Positions 8,431-17,345 of a DNA stretch of 64,000 nt are shown here, piece after piece (position 1 is the first letter of the stretch; every line of letters begins with the position of its first letter). The position numbers and the translations under genes are program-made. The notes beneath the pieces are model-generated. The model did no database searches. It saw nothing but the letters and a program-made list of their open reading frames with translations, and was not told the origin of the DNA. The DNA is from Pelagibacterium nitratireducens (GTDB lineage Bacteria > Pseudomonadota > Alphaproteobacteria > Rhizobiales > Devosiaceae), in NCBI RefSeq assembly GCF_037044555.1, contig NZ_CP146275.1, positions 972,501 to 1,036,500 of the forward strand, written 5' to 3'.

Positions 8431-9597
8431 CTATTGGTTGGACACAGCTTGCGAGAAGACCTGGTTGTCGGTGCGGCGGCCTGCGACGGGGGCGAGCAGG
8501 AAGCCGACGGCAAGAATGGGCAGGAGCGCCGCAAAAACGATGCGCAGGCCGACGGCTTCCGCCACGAAGCCGAAAAGTGCCGGCACGCCGAAGGTGGCAA
8601 TGAGAGCGACCATTGAGAGCGCTGCCATGTTTTCGGCCGTGGAGCGGCCAGGAAGATGGGAGACGACGGAAACGCTGATCGGGGCGTTCAAGGCCACGCC
8701 GGCTCCCAGCATCGCAAGCGCAAGGCCCGCCTGTATCGGCCCTGAACTCATGAGCAGCACTGCGATGCCGCATGCGCACATGAGCACATTTCCGCGGACG
8801 AGCGTTGTATTGGAAAAGCGCATGCGCAAACCATCGCCCATCATGCGCGTGACGCCCATCCCGATGGTAAACGCCGCAAAGACGTAGCCAGCCGTGGAGG
8901 GGGCCGATCCGATCACGTCCTGCATGTAAAAGATCGACCAGTCATAGACGGTCCCCTCGGTCAGCCCAATACCAACTGTCATGGCAAAGATGAGCAGAAT
9001 GGCTCTGCCGGGTATGGCAAAAGCCGGCCGCTTGAGGCCGGCGGTGGGCAATGTCGGATAATCGCGCGGCGCCACTGCCCAAAACACCACCATCAGGAGC
9101 GCGACAACCGCGCTGGCGATGATCTGGTGCCACAGCGGTGTGGCGCCGCTCCCCGCCAAAATGCCCGCGGCGAGCGACCCCACGAACAGACCCACCGACC
9201 AGAAACCATGGCTACGCGAAAGCACCGAAACGCCGGTGCGACGCTCGATGCCGAGCGCCACCATGTTCTGTGCCACTTCCAGGACCGTGCGAACGAAGCT
9301 GTAGCTGGCGAAAAGCAAACCGGCGGCCAGGCCGGGCACCAGCGCGAAAAACGGCATCATCAGCGCATTGACCAACAGCATGACCGGCGCGGCGACATGG
9401 GGACCCAGCCGGTCGTTGAGCCGACCGGCGATGGGAAGGGCGAGAACCGTGCCGATCGGGAGGCCGAGCAGCGCCAGGCCGAGCCCGGCCTTGTCGAGGC
9501 CGGCGGCACCGGAAATCTCCGGCAAGCGTGTAAACAGCGTGATGTGCATCAACGCATTGGAAAAAAACAGCAAAGCTGGCGCCAAAAGGGCGGTCAT
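8431..9597 (-). CDS. MFS transporter
   Basis: A 388-aa, roughly 12-helix major facilitator. The loop between helices 2 and 3 carries the family pattern GRLNDRLGPH, and a second GDGLRMR loop follows the middle of the protein. Substrate not identifiable. The ATG at 9597 was chosen because the first helix begins immediately (TALLAPALLFFSNALM); longer in-frame starts would overlap the upstream ATPase gene and add a basic, low-complexity tail. The gene is 29 bases after the fused Dpp-type ATPase on the same strand, so it is probably the last gene of that LacI-controlled operon and may export or import a related compound. Confidence 0.85.
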   Translation of the reverse strand: MTALLAPALLFFSNALMHITLFTRLPEISGAAGLDKAGLGLALLGLPIGTVLALPIAGRLNDRLGPHVAAPVMLLVNALMMPFFALVPGLAAGLLFASYSFVRTVLEVAQNMVALGIERRTGVSVLSRSHGFWSVGLFVGSLAAGILAGSGATPLWHQIIASAVVALLMVVFWAVAPRDYPTLPTAGLKRPAFAIPGRAILLIFAMTVGIGLTEGTVYDWSIFYMQDVIGSAPSTAGYVFAAFTIGMGVTRMMGDGLRMRFSNTTLVRGNVLMCACGIAVLLMSSGPIQAGLALAMLGAGVALNAPISVSVVSHLPGRSTAENMAALSMVALIATFGVPALFGFVAEAVGLRIVFAALLPILAVGFLLAPVAGRRTDNQVFSQAVSNQ

Positions 9598-9626
9598 GGT
9601 GATGATACTCGATGAAGCCGAGGCGA

Positions 9627-11723
9627 CTAGGCGGCCCGGACGGGCGAAATGAGGGCGAGTTCTTCGGCTCTGTGACAGGCCACCGGCTGTCTTCGTCCGT
9701 GTCCGTTCAACTGCGGCAGGACTGTGCGGCAAATCTCGACCGCATAGGGGCAGCGATTGGCAAACGCGCAGCCGGACCGGCTCGCGCCACCCGAAGGGGC
9801 GTGGCCCTCGATATGGCTGGTCGCCTTGGTGAGCCCTCGACGCGCCTTGCCCGGGATGGCGGCAAGTAGAGCCTCGGTATAGGGATGACGAGGCGCCTGG
9901 AAGATCTGCGCGGTGCGCCCGATCTCGACAATACGCCCCGCATACATCACCGCAACGCGATCGGAGATGTTGGCGATGACGCCCAGATCGTGCGACACGA
10001 ACAGATAGGTCAGGCCGTGCTGGCGCTGCAGGCGCTTCATCAGATTGATGATCTGGGTCTGGACCGACACGTCGAGCGCAGAGACCGCCTCGTCGGCAAT
10101 CACCAATTGAGGATCGGAGGCCAGGGCTCTTGCAATGGCCACACGCTGGCGCTGGCCGCCGGAAAAAGCGTGCGGATAGCGACCCGCATAGTCCGGGCTC
10201 AACCCCACTTCGAGCAGCAGGGCCTCCACTTTGGCGTCCATTTCAGCCCGGGACATGCTGGTGTTGACTTCGAGCACTTCGGCGATGATGTCGCGTACGC
10301 GTAATCTGGGATTGAGCGATCCGGTCGGATCCTGAAACACCATGCGAATGTCGCTGCGCATCTTGGCGGCCGCGCCGCCGCGTGCCGAGAGGACGTCGAT
10401 GGGTGCTGCATCGGCGTCGGGCCGGAAGCTCACAGTGCCGTTGTCGGCTCTGTGAATGCCGATCAGCGTCTGCGCCAGCGTGGATTTCCCGCATCCGCTT
10501 TCTCCGACCAAACCCAGCGTTTCACCCTTGTCTATCGTCAGGCTCACATCTTCCACCGCTCGGACGTGGCCCACGACGCGTTCGAGAAAGCCGGCCCGGA
10601 TTGGAAAGGCTTTCGAGAGACGTTCGACGGTCAACAGCGGTAGTGCGCCATCGGGTTTGGCTCGCACCGGGATTTCGCGGGCATTTTCGACCGGGCGAGG
10701 TTTGTGGGTTGCAAAGGCGTTCCTGGCGCCGTCATAGGCATGACAGGCGACCTTGTGGGAGGGCCCGGCGTGGCTGTATTGGGGCATTTGGGCGTCGCAG
10801 ACCCCGGGGATCACCTGGCTGCACCGCGTGTGGAACGGGCAACCGGCGGGCCGGTTGGCAGGCGTGGGCACCATGCCGCGAATTGCGGTGAGCGGAGCGG
10901 TATAGTCCCCGTCCAACCGCGGCATCGAATTGAGAAGGCCGCGCGTATAGGGATGCTGAGGATTGCCCAGGACCTCATCGACCGGACCCTGTTCGACGAT
11001 CTTGCCCAGATACATGACCGCCACCTCGTCGGCGATTTCCTCGACCACGCCCAGGTCGTGGGTGATAAAGAGGACCGACATGTCGTTTTCGCTCTGCAGA
11101 TGGCGCAGAAGGTCCAGAATATTGGCCTGGGTGGTGACATCGAGCGCGGTGGTCGGCTCGTCGGCAATCAGCAGTTTGGGACGGGTTACCAGAGCCATGG
11201 CAATCATGGCGCGCTGGCGCTGGCCGCCCGAAAGCTGGAAGGTGTAGCGGTCGAATTTTTCCTCCGGGTCGGGCATGCCGACCTGGCGCAGTGTTTCGAT
11301 TCCGATCCTGCGGGCCTCGGCCTTGCCGATCCTGCGGTGCAGCGTCAGCCCCTCGCTGATCTGGTTGCCGATCGTATAGAGCGGCGACAGAAAACTCATC
11401 GGCTCCTGATGGATCATGGCGATTTCACCGCCCCGGATGGCGCGAAGCGTCTTGTCGTTTTCGGCCAACGCCACAAGGTCGGTAGGGCCGCCCTCACCAT
11501 CCAGCACGATCGATCCCGAGGCGATAAAGCCCGGCTGTTCGACGACCCGCAACAGGGCCTTGGCGGTCACCGATTTGCCGCATCCGCTTTCCCCGACAAG
11601 GCAGAGGGTCTTGCCGCGGGGGATATCGAGGGAAATGCCGTCGACAACGCGGATCGTGTGTTTGTGCAGCGCAAAATCGACCGAAAGATTGTCGATGGCG
11701 ATGAGGGGTTTGGAGCCGGACAT
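9627..11723 (-). CDS. ABC transporter ATP-binding protein, fused DppD-DppF
   Basis: A 698-aa single chain with two complete nucleotide-binding domains of the peptide/opine/nickel family, replacing separate DppD and DppF subunits. NBD1 (about 1-330) has Walker A GESGCGKS, signature LSGGQRQR, Walker [16 protein letters not shown]2 (about 365-690) has [17 protein letters not shown] and [12 protein letters not shown]. Each half ends with the family's oligopeptide C-terminal region (HPYTRGLL with C-rich [18 protein letters not shown] with CAFANRCPY), which in relatives can hold an Fe-S cluster. It lies 8 bases after the DppC-type gene and serves the operon from 13975. Confidence 0.95.
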   Translation of the reverse strand: MSGSKPLIAIDNLSVDFALHKHTIRVVDGISLDIPRGKTLCLVGESGCGKSVTAKALLRVVEQPGFIASGSIVLDGEGGPTDLVALAENDKTLRAIRGGEIAMIHQEPMSFLSPLYTIGNQISEGLTLHRRIGKAEARRIGIETLRQVGMPDPEEKFDRYTFQLSGGQRQRAMIAMALVTRPKLLIADEPTTALDVTTQANILDLLRHLQSENDMSVLFITHDLGVVEEIADEVAVMYLGKIVEQGPVDEVLGNPQHPYTRGLLNSMPRLDGDYTAPLTAIRGMVPTPANRPAGCPFHTRCSQVIPGVCDAQMPQYSHAGPSHKVACHAYDGARNAFATHKPRPVENAREIPVRAKPDGALPLLTVERLSKAFPIRAGFLERVVGHVRAVEDVSLTIDKGETLGLVGESGCGKSTLAQTLIGIHRADNGTVSFRPDADAAPIDVLSARGGAAAKMRSDIRMVFQDPTGSLNPRLRVRDIIAEVLEVNTSMSRAEMDAKVEALLLEVGLSPDYAGRYPHAFSGGQRQRVAIARALASDPQLVIADEAVSALDVSVQTQIINLMKRLQRQHGLTYLFVSHDLGVIANISDRVAVMYAGRIVEIGRTAQIFQAPRHPYTEALLAAIPGKARRGLTKATSHIEGHAPSGGASRSGCAFANRCPYAVEICRTVLPQLNGHGRRQPVACHRAEELALISPVRAA

Positions 11724-11731
11724 GGGCGGGC

Positions 11732-12907
11732 CTAGTTCTGGTAGGGGTCGGCGGCGTCGCGCAGGCCGTCACCGAGGAAATTGAGAGAAAGCACTGCGAT
11801 GATGACGGCAGCGCCGGGCAGCATGAGCCAGGGCGCACCGGCAATGGTGCGGACATTCTGGGCCTCCTGGAGCAGCACGCCCCAGCTGACGATGGGCTGG
11901 CGCAGGCCGATGCCGATATAGCTCAGCGCGGTTTCGGCCAGGATCATCGATGGGATGGCCAGGGTCACCACCGCAATGATGTGGCTCATGAAACTGGGCA
12001 GCATGTGACGGAACAGGATGCGGAACGTCGATGCGCCGTCCAGCCGCGCCGCCTTGACGAAATCGTCCCCGCGCATCGAGAGAAACCGTCCACGCACCAC
12101 CCGCGCCAGCCCGGTCCAGCCAATCACCGAAAGGATGATGGTGATCATGAAATAGACCTGTAGCGGTGGCGTATCGAGCGGAATGGCCGCCGCCAGCCCG
12201 ATCCACAACGGGATCGAGGGGACGGACTGGATGAACTCGATCAGCCTCTGGATGATGTTGTCGGTGACCCCGCCGAAATAGCCCGAAATTCCGCCGATCA
12301 GGATGCCGAAAAACAGGCTCAGCCCCACCCCGATCAGCCCGATGGTCATGGAAATGCGGGCGCCGTGGATGGTCCGTGTGAGAATATCGCGTCCGAGACG
12401 GTCTGCGCCCACGAGATAGAATGGCGCGTCTTTTTCGAGCGTACCGAACAGGTGGATATCGGTCGGGACAAGGCCGAAAAGGCGATAGGGCTCGCCCGAT
12501 ACGAACAGCCCGACCTCATGGATTTCATCCTCGCTCGTTTCAAAGACCCGGCGACCGGAATCGTAATCGATAACGGAATTGTAAGCCCGGACGTGAGGCC
12601 GGAAGACTGTTCCTTCCTCGGTCTCGAGCAGGAAATGGATCGGCTGAGGCGGGGCATAAGTGTATTGTGCGTTGTAAACTTCCGGCCCGGTGGGCGAGAA
12701 GAACTCGGGCGCCGCAGCGATGATATAGAGCAGGATCACCACCACCCCGCCCGCCAGCCCGAGCTTGTGGCGGGCGAACTTGCGCCACATCAGCGACCAC
12801 TGGCCCTCATAGGCGGTGCGGTCGATGGCGGCGCTGCTGGCGTCGATATCGGCTTTTGTGGCGGTATCGGGAAGGGCGTGGTCCTGGCCGAAGGGAAGCG
12901 TGCTCAT
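11732..12907 (-). CDS. ABC transporter permease, DppC type
   Basis: Inner-membrane permease of 391 aa. A long N-terminal cytoplasmic region with family block RRKFARHKLGLAGG-like (here WRKFARHKLGLAGG) precedes the first helix, then a ~130-aa periplasmic insertion (about 70-190) and the core transport domain with GADRLGRDILTR and the EAA-type loop VKAARLDGASTFRILFRH. The large periplasmic insert is typical of longer DppC/YejE-like members. Five bases separate it from the DppB-type gene. Confidence 0.92.
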   Translation of the reverse strand: MSTLPFGQDHALPDTATKADIDASSAAIDRTAYEGQWSLMWRKFARHKLGLAGGVVVILLYIIAAAPEFFSPTGPEVYNAQYTYAPPQPIHFLLETEEGTVFRPHVRAYNSVIDYDSGRRVFETSEDEIHEVGLFVSGEPYRLFGLVPTDIHLFGTLEKDAPFYLVGADRLGRDILTRTIHGARISMTIGLIGVGLSLFFGILIGGISGYFGGVTDNIIQRLIEFIQSVPSIPLWIGLAAAIPLDTPPLQVYFMITIILSVIGWTGLARVVRGRFLSMRGDDFVKAARLDGASTFRILFRHMLPSFMSHIIAVVTLAIPSMILAETALSYIGIGLRQPIVSWGVLLQEAQNVRTIAGAPWLMLPGAAVIIAVLSLNFLGDGLRDAADPYQN

Positions 12908-12912
12908 GTCTC

Positions 12913-13905
12913 TTATCCTTGGGCGTAGCGAATGCGGGGATCGAGCCAGGCGAGCAGCAGGTCCGAAACCAGCGTGCCAATCACTCCGAGCACCGAAAGC
13001 ATCAGGATGAAACTTGCCGCCATGTGCATGTCCTGAGTCTGGAGCGCATCGAGCAACAGCGGTCCAGTGGTCTGCAGGCCCAGAACGATCGAGACGATGG
13101 TCGAACCCGAAACCAGGTCGACAAAGATGTCGTTCATGCCTGAAACGAACGGGTTGAGCGCCTGGCGGACCGGGTACTTTATCAGCAGCCGGGTTTCCCC
13201 CATCCCTTTGGAGCGCGCCGCCATAACATAGGGCTTGGGCAATTCATCGATCAGATTGGCGCGGATAGTGCGGATCACGCTCGCCGTGCCCGCGGTGCCC
13301 AGCACCACCATGGGAATCCAAAGATGGCCCAGAAGATCGAGGACACGGTCGATCGACCACGGTGCCTCGATATATTGCGGTGAAAACAGCCCGCCGACCG
13401 CCTGCCCGAAATGCGCGTAAGCGACGTACATCAAGACCAGCGCGAGCAGGAAATTGGGCACCGCAACGCCGAAAAAGCCCAGCGTGGTGAACACGTAATC
13501 CTGCAGCGAATAGCGCCGGACGGCCGAATAGATGCCGATTGGGATCGCAACGATCCAGATAAAGACCAGCGAGGCCAGTGACAGGATGGTCGTCAGACCC
13601 AGCCGCTGCCAGATGAGATCGGAGACCGGCATCTGCCAGGAGAACGAATAGCCGAAATCACCGCGGGTGATGATGTCGGTGATCCAGCGCCAGTATTGCA
13701 TCAGGATGGGCTGGTTGAGGCCATAAGCCTCCCGCAGGGCGTCGATATCGGCCTGGGTCATGTAGTCGCCCCTTGAGGCTGCCTCGATGGCCATCCGATC
13801 CACAAAATCGCCCGGCGGCAGGGCGATCACGAAGAACGAAATGAGCGAAACCGCAATCAGGGTGGGAATGATGTAGACGATGCGGCGCAGAACGAAGCGG
13901 AGCAT
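12913..13905 (-). CDS. ABC transporter permease, DppB type
   Basis: A 330-aa six-helix permease with the canonical DppB start MLRFVLRRIVYIIPTLIAVS, periplasmic segment about 35-95, and EAA-type loop YVMAARSKGMGETRLL. It pairs with the DppC-type subunit downstream. The 69-base spacer from the upstream binding protein gene holds a perfect 10-base hairpin. Confidence 0.93.
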   Translation of the reverse strand: MLRFVLRRIVYIIPTLIAVSLISFFVIALPPGDFVDRMAIEAASRGDYMTQADIDALREAYGLNQPILMQYWRWITDIITRGDFGYSFSWQMPVSDLIWQRLGLTTILSLASLVFIWIVAIPIGIYSAVRRYSLQDYVFTTLGFFGVAVPNFLLALVLMYVAYAHFGQAVGGLFSPQYIEAPWSIDRVLDLLGHLWIPMVVLGTAGTASVIRTIRANLIDELPKPYVMAARSKGMGETRLLIKYPVRQALNPFVSGMNDIFVDLVSGSTIVSIVLGLQTTGPLLLDALQTQDMHMAASFILMLSVLGVIGTLVSDLLLAWLDPRIRYAQG

Positions 13906-13931
13906 GGGGCGGTCTTTCGTAAGATCGGGAT

Positions 13932-13955
13932 GGAGCGGCCCGCAAGGGCCGCTCC
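13932..13955 (-). repeat. Intercistronic hairpin between binding-protein and DppB genes
   Basis: GGAGCGGCCC, loop GCAA, GGGCCGCTCC: a perfect ten-base stem (loop TTGC on the transcribed strand), without a T-run. Likely mRNA stabiliser or attenuator, raising binding protein relative to permease. Confidence 0.65.
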
Positions 13956-13974
13956 AAAGAGGATGGGTGCGCTC

Positions 13975-15960
13975 TTAGTCTTCGCGGTAGAAGAAGGCTT
14001 CAAAGTTTGCGGGCGCCGGACCGGGGTAGTACCAGCCCTCGATCAGCGGCTGGGGCACGTTGTGGATATCGTTGTCCACCGAGCGGTAGAACCCGCCAGG
14101 CGTAGCGATACCGATGGCGAGGAATTCTTCAGCCAGAAGGTCGTTGAATTCGTTCATCAGATCGGTCTGCTCGTCACCGACAGTGGTCGGGATCATGGCG
14201 CGCAGCTCGTAAAGGCGGGCGATATTGGCCGGCGGCTCGACCGGCTCGGTGCCTTCGGGAACGTCCACGGTCACGCCGAGGCGCTCCTGGTCCCAGGCCC
14301 GCCAATTGTCCCAATTGCCCCACTGGGTGGTGCCGCCGTCATTGATCAGCCGCGAGGCGTTGAGCAGCGGAAGCTGGCCACAGCCGTTTTCGCCAACCCA
14401 GACCACGGCATCGCGTTCGGGATCATTGACATAGGTGCCGTGCAGGTCGTTGGCGCGGTAGTCCATGGTCACATCGACGCCAGCTTCGCGCCATGTGCGT
14501 TCAACAAGCTGGAACACGTCGACCGTGTCGGGCTTGAAGTCGGCATTGATGCCCACGCGGAACGAGAAAGGCTCGCCATCGGGACCAAGACGCATGCCGT
14601 CCTCGCCACGCTCGGACATGACCCTGTCGAGATACTCGTTGGCCTGGTCCATGTCGAACTCGGTGTACTGGGTAGCCAGCTGTTCATTGTAGAACGGCGA
14701 GTTGGGCAGCGGAGCGGCCTGGAACGGTTCGCCCTGTCCGAGATAGACGACGTCGATGATTTCCGGGCGATTGATGGCGAGCGAAAGGCCGGCGCGGAAA
14801 TCGTGGTTCTGGAACACTTCGGCCTTGGTCTCGTTAGGATGGTTCATCGAGAACCAGACGATGGCCGTGTTGAAGTCGCAGGTATCGGCAGTGACCAGGC
14901 GGTAATCGCCCTGTTCCTGACCGTCCACGAACACGGCGCGGTTCTGCGGGATCGAGACGTTACGTCCCGACATAGAAACGTCACCCTGGAGCGCTGCAAG
15001 CAGATCGACTTCGGCATCCTGGCTCAACGTCCATGTGTGGGCATCGAGATAGGGAAGCTGCTGGCATTCGGGATCGACCTTGAAGTAGTAAGGGTTGCGA
15101 ACGAACGAGAAGCGCTGCTTGTCAGCATAAGGTTCGGTCGGGATCCAGGCGATGACCGAGGGACGCTCGGGATCGTTGAACTGGGCAGCGTCGTCATAGG
15201 ATCCGACATTGGCGCGCCACCAGGCGGTGTAGTCGGTTTCGCCGTCTTCTTCCATCATCTCGGCTACGCCCTCGGGATTGAGGTCGATGTCGAACTGGGA
15301 AACGTAGTGCTCAGGGAACATCACGACGCGCTGGCCGTAAGGGGTGGCAAGCTGCTGGAGCAGGAGGCCGTAGGGCTGGGACCAGCTCATTTCCACTGTG
15401 TAGTCGTCGATGACAGTGAGGGTCATGGGCTCGCCGTTGACCACGAAGATATCACGCGGACCGCGGGGGTTGATCTTTTCGTTGGTCTCGACGTTTTCCC
15501 ACCAGTAGCGGATATCGTCGGCGGTGAAGTCCTCGCCGTCGGACCATTTCATGCCTTCACGCAGATGGAAGGTATAGGTTGTGGCGTCTTCCGAGACGTC
15601 CCAGCCTTCTGCGACGCCGGGAATGACTTCCGAGCCATCGACACTCCAGCGCACCAGCGGCTCATAGCCGTAATGGCGCATGTCGGCGATGCGGCCGCCG
15701 CCCCAGCGATCCTGGAACTCGCCGCCATAGACGCCGATTTCGTCGGCCGGCTCGATCACCAGCGGGTGGAGCGGAAGGCGTTCGTCAACGGCAGGCAACT
15801 CACCCGCGGCCACCCGATCGGCGAGCTGGGGCGCCTGGGAATAGCTGGAGCATTGTGCGGCCGGCGTATCCTGCGCCAGTGCCGGAACCGCCGGAACTGC
15901 CGTCAACGCGGTGGCGGCGAGATAGCCCGCCATAATGGCTATAGTCGGTTTCTTGATCAT
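13975..15960 (-). CDS. ABC transporter substrate-binding protein, family 5 (DppA-like)
   Basis: Large periplasmic binding protein (661 aa) of SBP family 5, which carries peptides but also many oligosaccharides in alphaproteobacteria. Residues 1-30 form a signal peptide ending VPALAQ. The family block YTFHLREGMKWSDGEDFTAD is present. Start ATG 15960 was preferred over an upstream in-frame start since it begins the signal peptide and has a TTAGGACT ribosome-binding site. The mature chain is rich in Asp and Glu. It is the first gene of the operon, and its promoter region (15961-16191) holds a LacI-type operator facing the divergent lacI gene, so a sugar-like ligand is more likely than a peptide (inference). 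Confidence 0.93.
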   Translation of the reverse strand: MIKKPTIAIMAGYLAATALTAVPAVPALAQDTPAAQCSSYSQAPQLADRVAAGELPAVDERLPLHPLVIEPADEIGVYGGEFQDRWGGGRIADMRHYGYEPLVRWSVDGSEVIPGVAEGWDVSEDATTYTFHLREGMKWSDGEDFTADDIRYWWENVETNEKINPRGPRDIFVVNGEPMTLTVIDDYTVEMSWSQPYGLLLQQLATPYGQRVVMFPEHYVSQFDIDLNPEGVAEMMEEDGETDYTAWWRANVGSYDDAAQFNDPERPSVIAWIPTEPYADKQRFSFVRNPYYFKVDPECQQLPYLDAHTWTLSQDAEVDLLAALQGDVSMSGRNVSIPQNRAVFVDGQEQGDYRLVTADTCDFNTAIVWFSMNHPNETKAEVFQNHDFRAGLSLAINRPEIIDVVYLGQGEPFQAAPLPNSPFYNEQLATQYTEFDMDQANEYLDRVMSERGEDGMRLGPDGEPFSFRVGINADFKPDTVDVFQLVERTWREAGVDVTMDYRANDLHGTYVNDPERDAVVWVGENGCGQLPLLNASRLINDGGTTQWGNWDNWRAWDQERLGVTVDVPEGTEPVEPPANIARLYELRAMIPTTVGDEQTDLMNEFNDLLAEEFLAIGIATPGGFYRSVDNDIHNVPQPLIEGWYYPGPAPANFEAFFYRED

Positions 15961-16090
15961 GAGTCCTAACCCTTGTTTGACCCGTTGCATGGACGCGGGG
16001 GGCGCCGGCGGTTGAACTCCGATCCGGCACTCGCCCCATGAAGGACGGGTGCGGTTTAGCGCCCGGAGTTTGCGCAAGAGTGACGAAATC

Positions 16091-16106
16091 TTGAAAACGA
16101 TTTCAA
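16091..16106. promoter_or_regulatory. LacI-type operator in the divergent promoter region
   Basis: TTGAAAACGATTTCAA, a near-perfect palindrome centred on CG, the classic layout of LacI-family operators. It lies between the divergent binding-protein gene and lacI gene. The exact reverse complement occurs at 17254-17269. Confidence 0.75.
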
Positions 16107-16191
16107 AAACGTGCTACGGCGAACATCGTGGATCACGATGGACCCTTGCATGGTTGTGTGAAGCTGTTGCGATGGCGGAGAGAGTGCTCGC

Positions 16192-17238
16192 ATGATTACC
16201 ATCAAGGATGTGGCGCGCGCCGCGCAGGTATCGATCGCCACGGTTTCCCGGGTCCTCAATGCCTATCCCCATGTGCGGCCGGAGGTGCGCGAGCGGGTGC
16301 AAAAGGCGATTGCCGAATTGGGCTATTCGCCCAATCGGCTGGCCACAAGCTTCAGAACGCAGCAATCGCGGGTGGTGGGCGTGTTCCTGCGCCAGCAACG
16401 CACGCCGTTTTCAAGCGCGCTGGCCTACGCTGTTGAAAGCGCCATCTTCGAAGCGGGCTACCGGGCACTTTTGTGCTCGACCGATGGGGATCCCGATCGC
16501 GAGGAAACCTATGTCGAATCCATGATCGAGTTGCGCGCCGAAGGTGTTGTCATCCGGCCCACCGGGTCGGCCGCCCGAACCGCCCGGCATGTTGCCCGGC
16601 TCAGAGAGGCGGGAATTTCCATCGTCTTTGCGGACATGAAACCGCCCATGACCCAGGTCAGTGCCGTTGTTTGCGACAATTATTCGGGCGGCTATGAAGG
16701 TATGCGGCACCTTTTGGGGCTGGGGCATCGCAAGATCGGCATCATCGCCGGATCGCGCGCCCAGGCCGGGGGCGCCAAGGGCAATGGCAATGTGGGCAGC
16801 GAGCGGATGCGCGGCATCATGCGCGCCTCCCAGGATCTGGCCGAAGGTGTCGAGCTGTTCTTTTCCGGACCGTTCGATGAGGCGACGCTGGAGGAGGGCG
16901 CGCGTCAGGCGGAGTATATCTTCGACAGCTATCCCGATGTCACAGCCCTGTTCGGCACCACGGACGTCCTGGCGATCGGCGCCATGCAGACCGCTCACCG
17001 GCGCGGCATGGCGGTTCCTGATGAAATCTCAATCCTTGGCTATGATGGCATCATGGAATCGGGGATTACCTTTCCCAGTCTGTCGACGGTGCGCCAGCCG
17101 ATCCATGAAATGGGCACTCTGGCCGCTCAGACGCTTCTCCATCACATCCGAAATCCGCAGGCGTCCGCGCAACAGATCGTTCTGGAAAATTCGGTTCTCG
17201 TGCGCAATTCGACCGGGCCGGTCTCCGAGACGAGATGA
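16192..17238 (+). CDS. LacI family transcriptional regulator
   Basis: A 348-aa repressor with the N-terminal LacI helix-turn-helix and hinge (residues 1-55: TIKDVARAAQVSIATVSRVLN) and a periplasmic-binding-like effector domain (about 60-335), which usually binds a sugar. It is divergent from the Dpp-type importer operon and upstream of the HAD gene; both promoters carry the same 16-base operator, so it probably represses both and itself. Start ATG 16192 has GGAGAG upstream. The effector is unknown. Confidence 0.94.
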   Translation: MITIKDVARAAQVSIATVSRVLNAYPHVRPEVRERVQKAIAELGYSPNRLATSFRTQQSRVVGVFLRQQRTPFSSALAYAVESAIFEAGYRALLCSTDGDPDREETYVESMIELRAEGVVIRPTGSAARTARHVARLREAGISIVFADMKPPMTQVSAVVCDNYSGGYEGMRHLLGLGHRKIGIIAGSRAQAGGAKGNGNVGSERMRGIMRASQDLAEGVELFFSGPFDEATLEEGARQAEYIFDSYPDVTALFGTTDVLAIGAMQTAHRRGMAVPDEISILGYDGIMESGITFPSLSTVRQPIHEMGTLAAQTLLHHIRNPQASAQQIVLENSVLVRNSTGPVSETR

Positions 17239-17253
17239 AAAAATCGTCATATT

Positions 17254-17269
17254 TTGAAATCGTTTTCAA
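17254..17269. promoter_or_regulatory. LacI-type operator upstream of the HAD-domain gene
   Basis: TTGAAATCGTTTTCAA is the exact reverse complement of the operator at 16091-16106. It stands 77 bases before the next gene, placing that gene in the same regulon. Confidence 0.75.
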
Positions 17270-17345
17270 GACTTTCGTTACAGACCTGCCATCTGCTCCG
17301 CCTAAGCAGTCAGCACTTCGTCCGACTCAATGAGAACCTTCAAAA

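Noticed and set aside
13930..15969. 679-codon open frame on the plus strand
   Set aside because: Antisense to the family-5 binding protein gene, which has a signal peptide and family motifs. No motif is seen in the antisense product.
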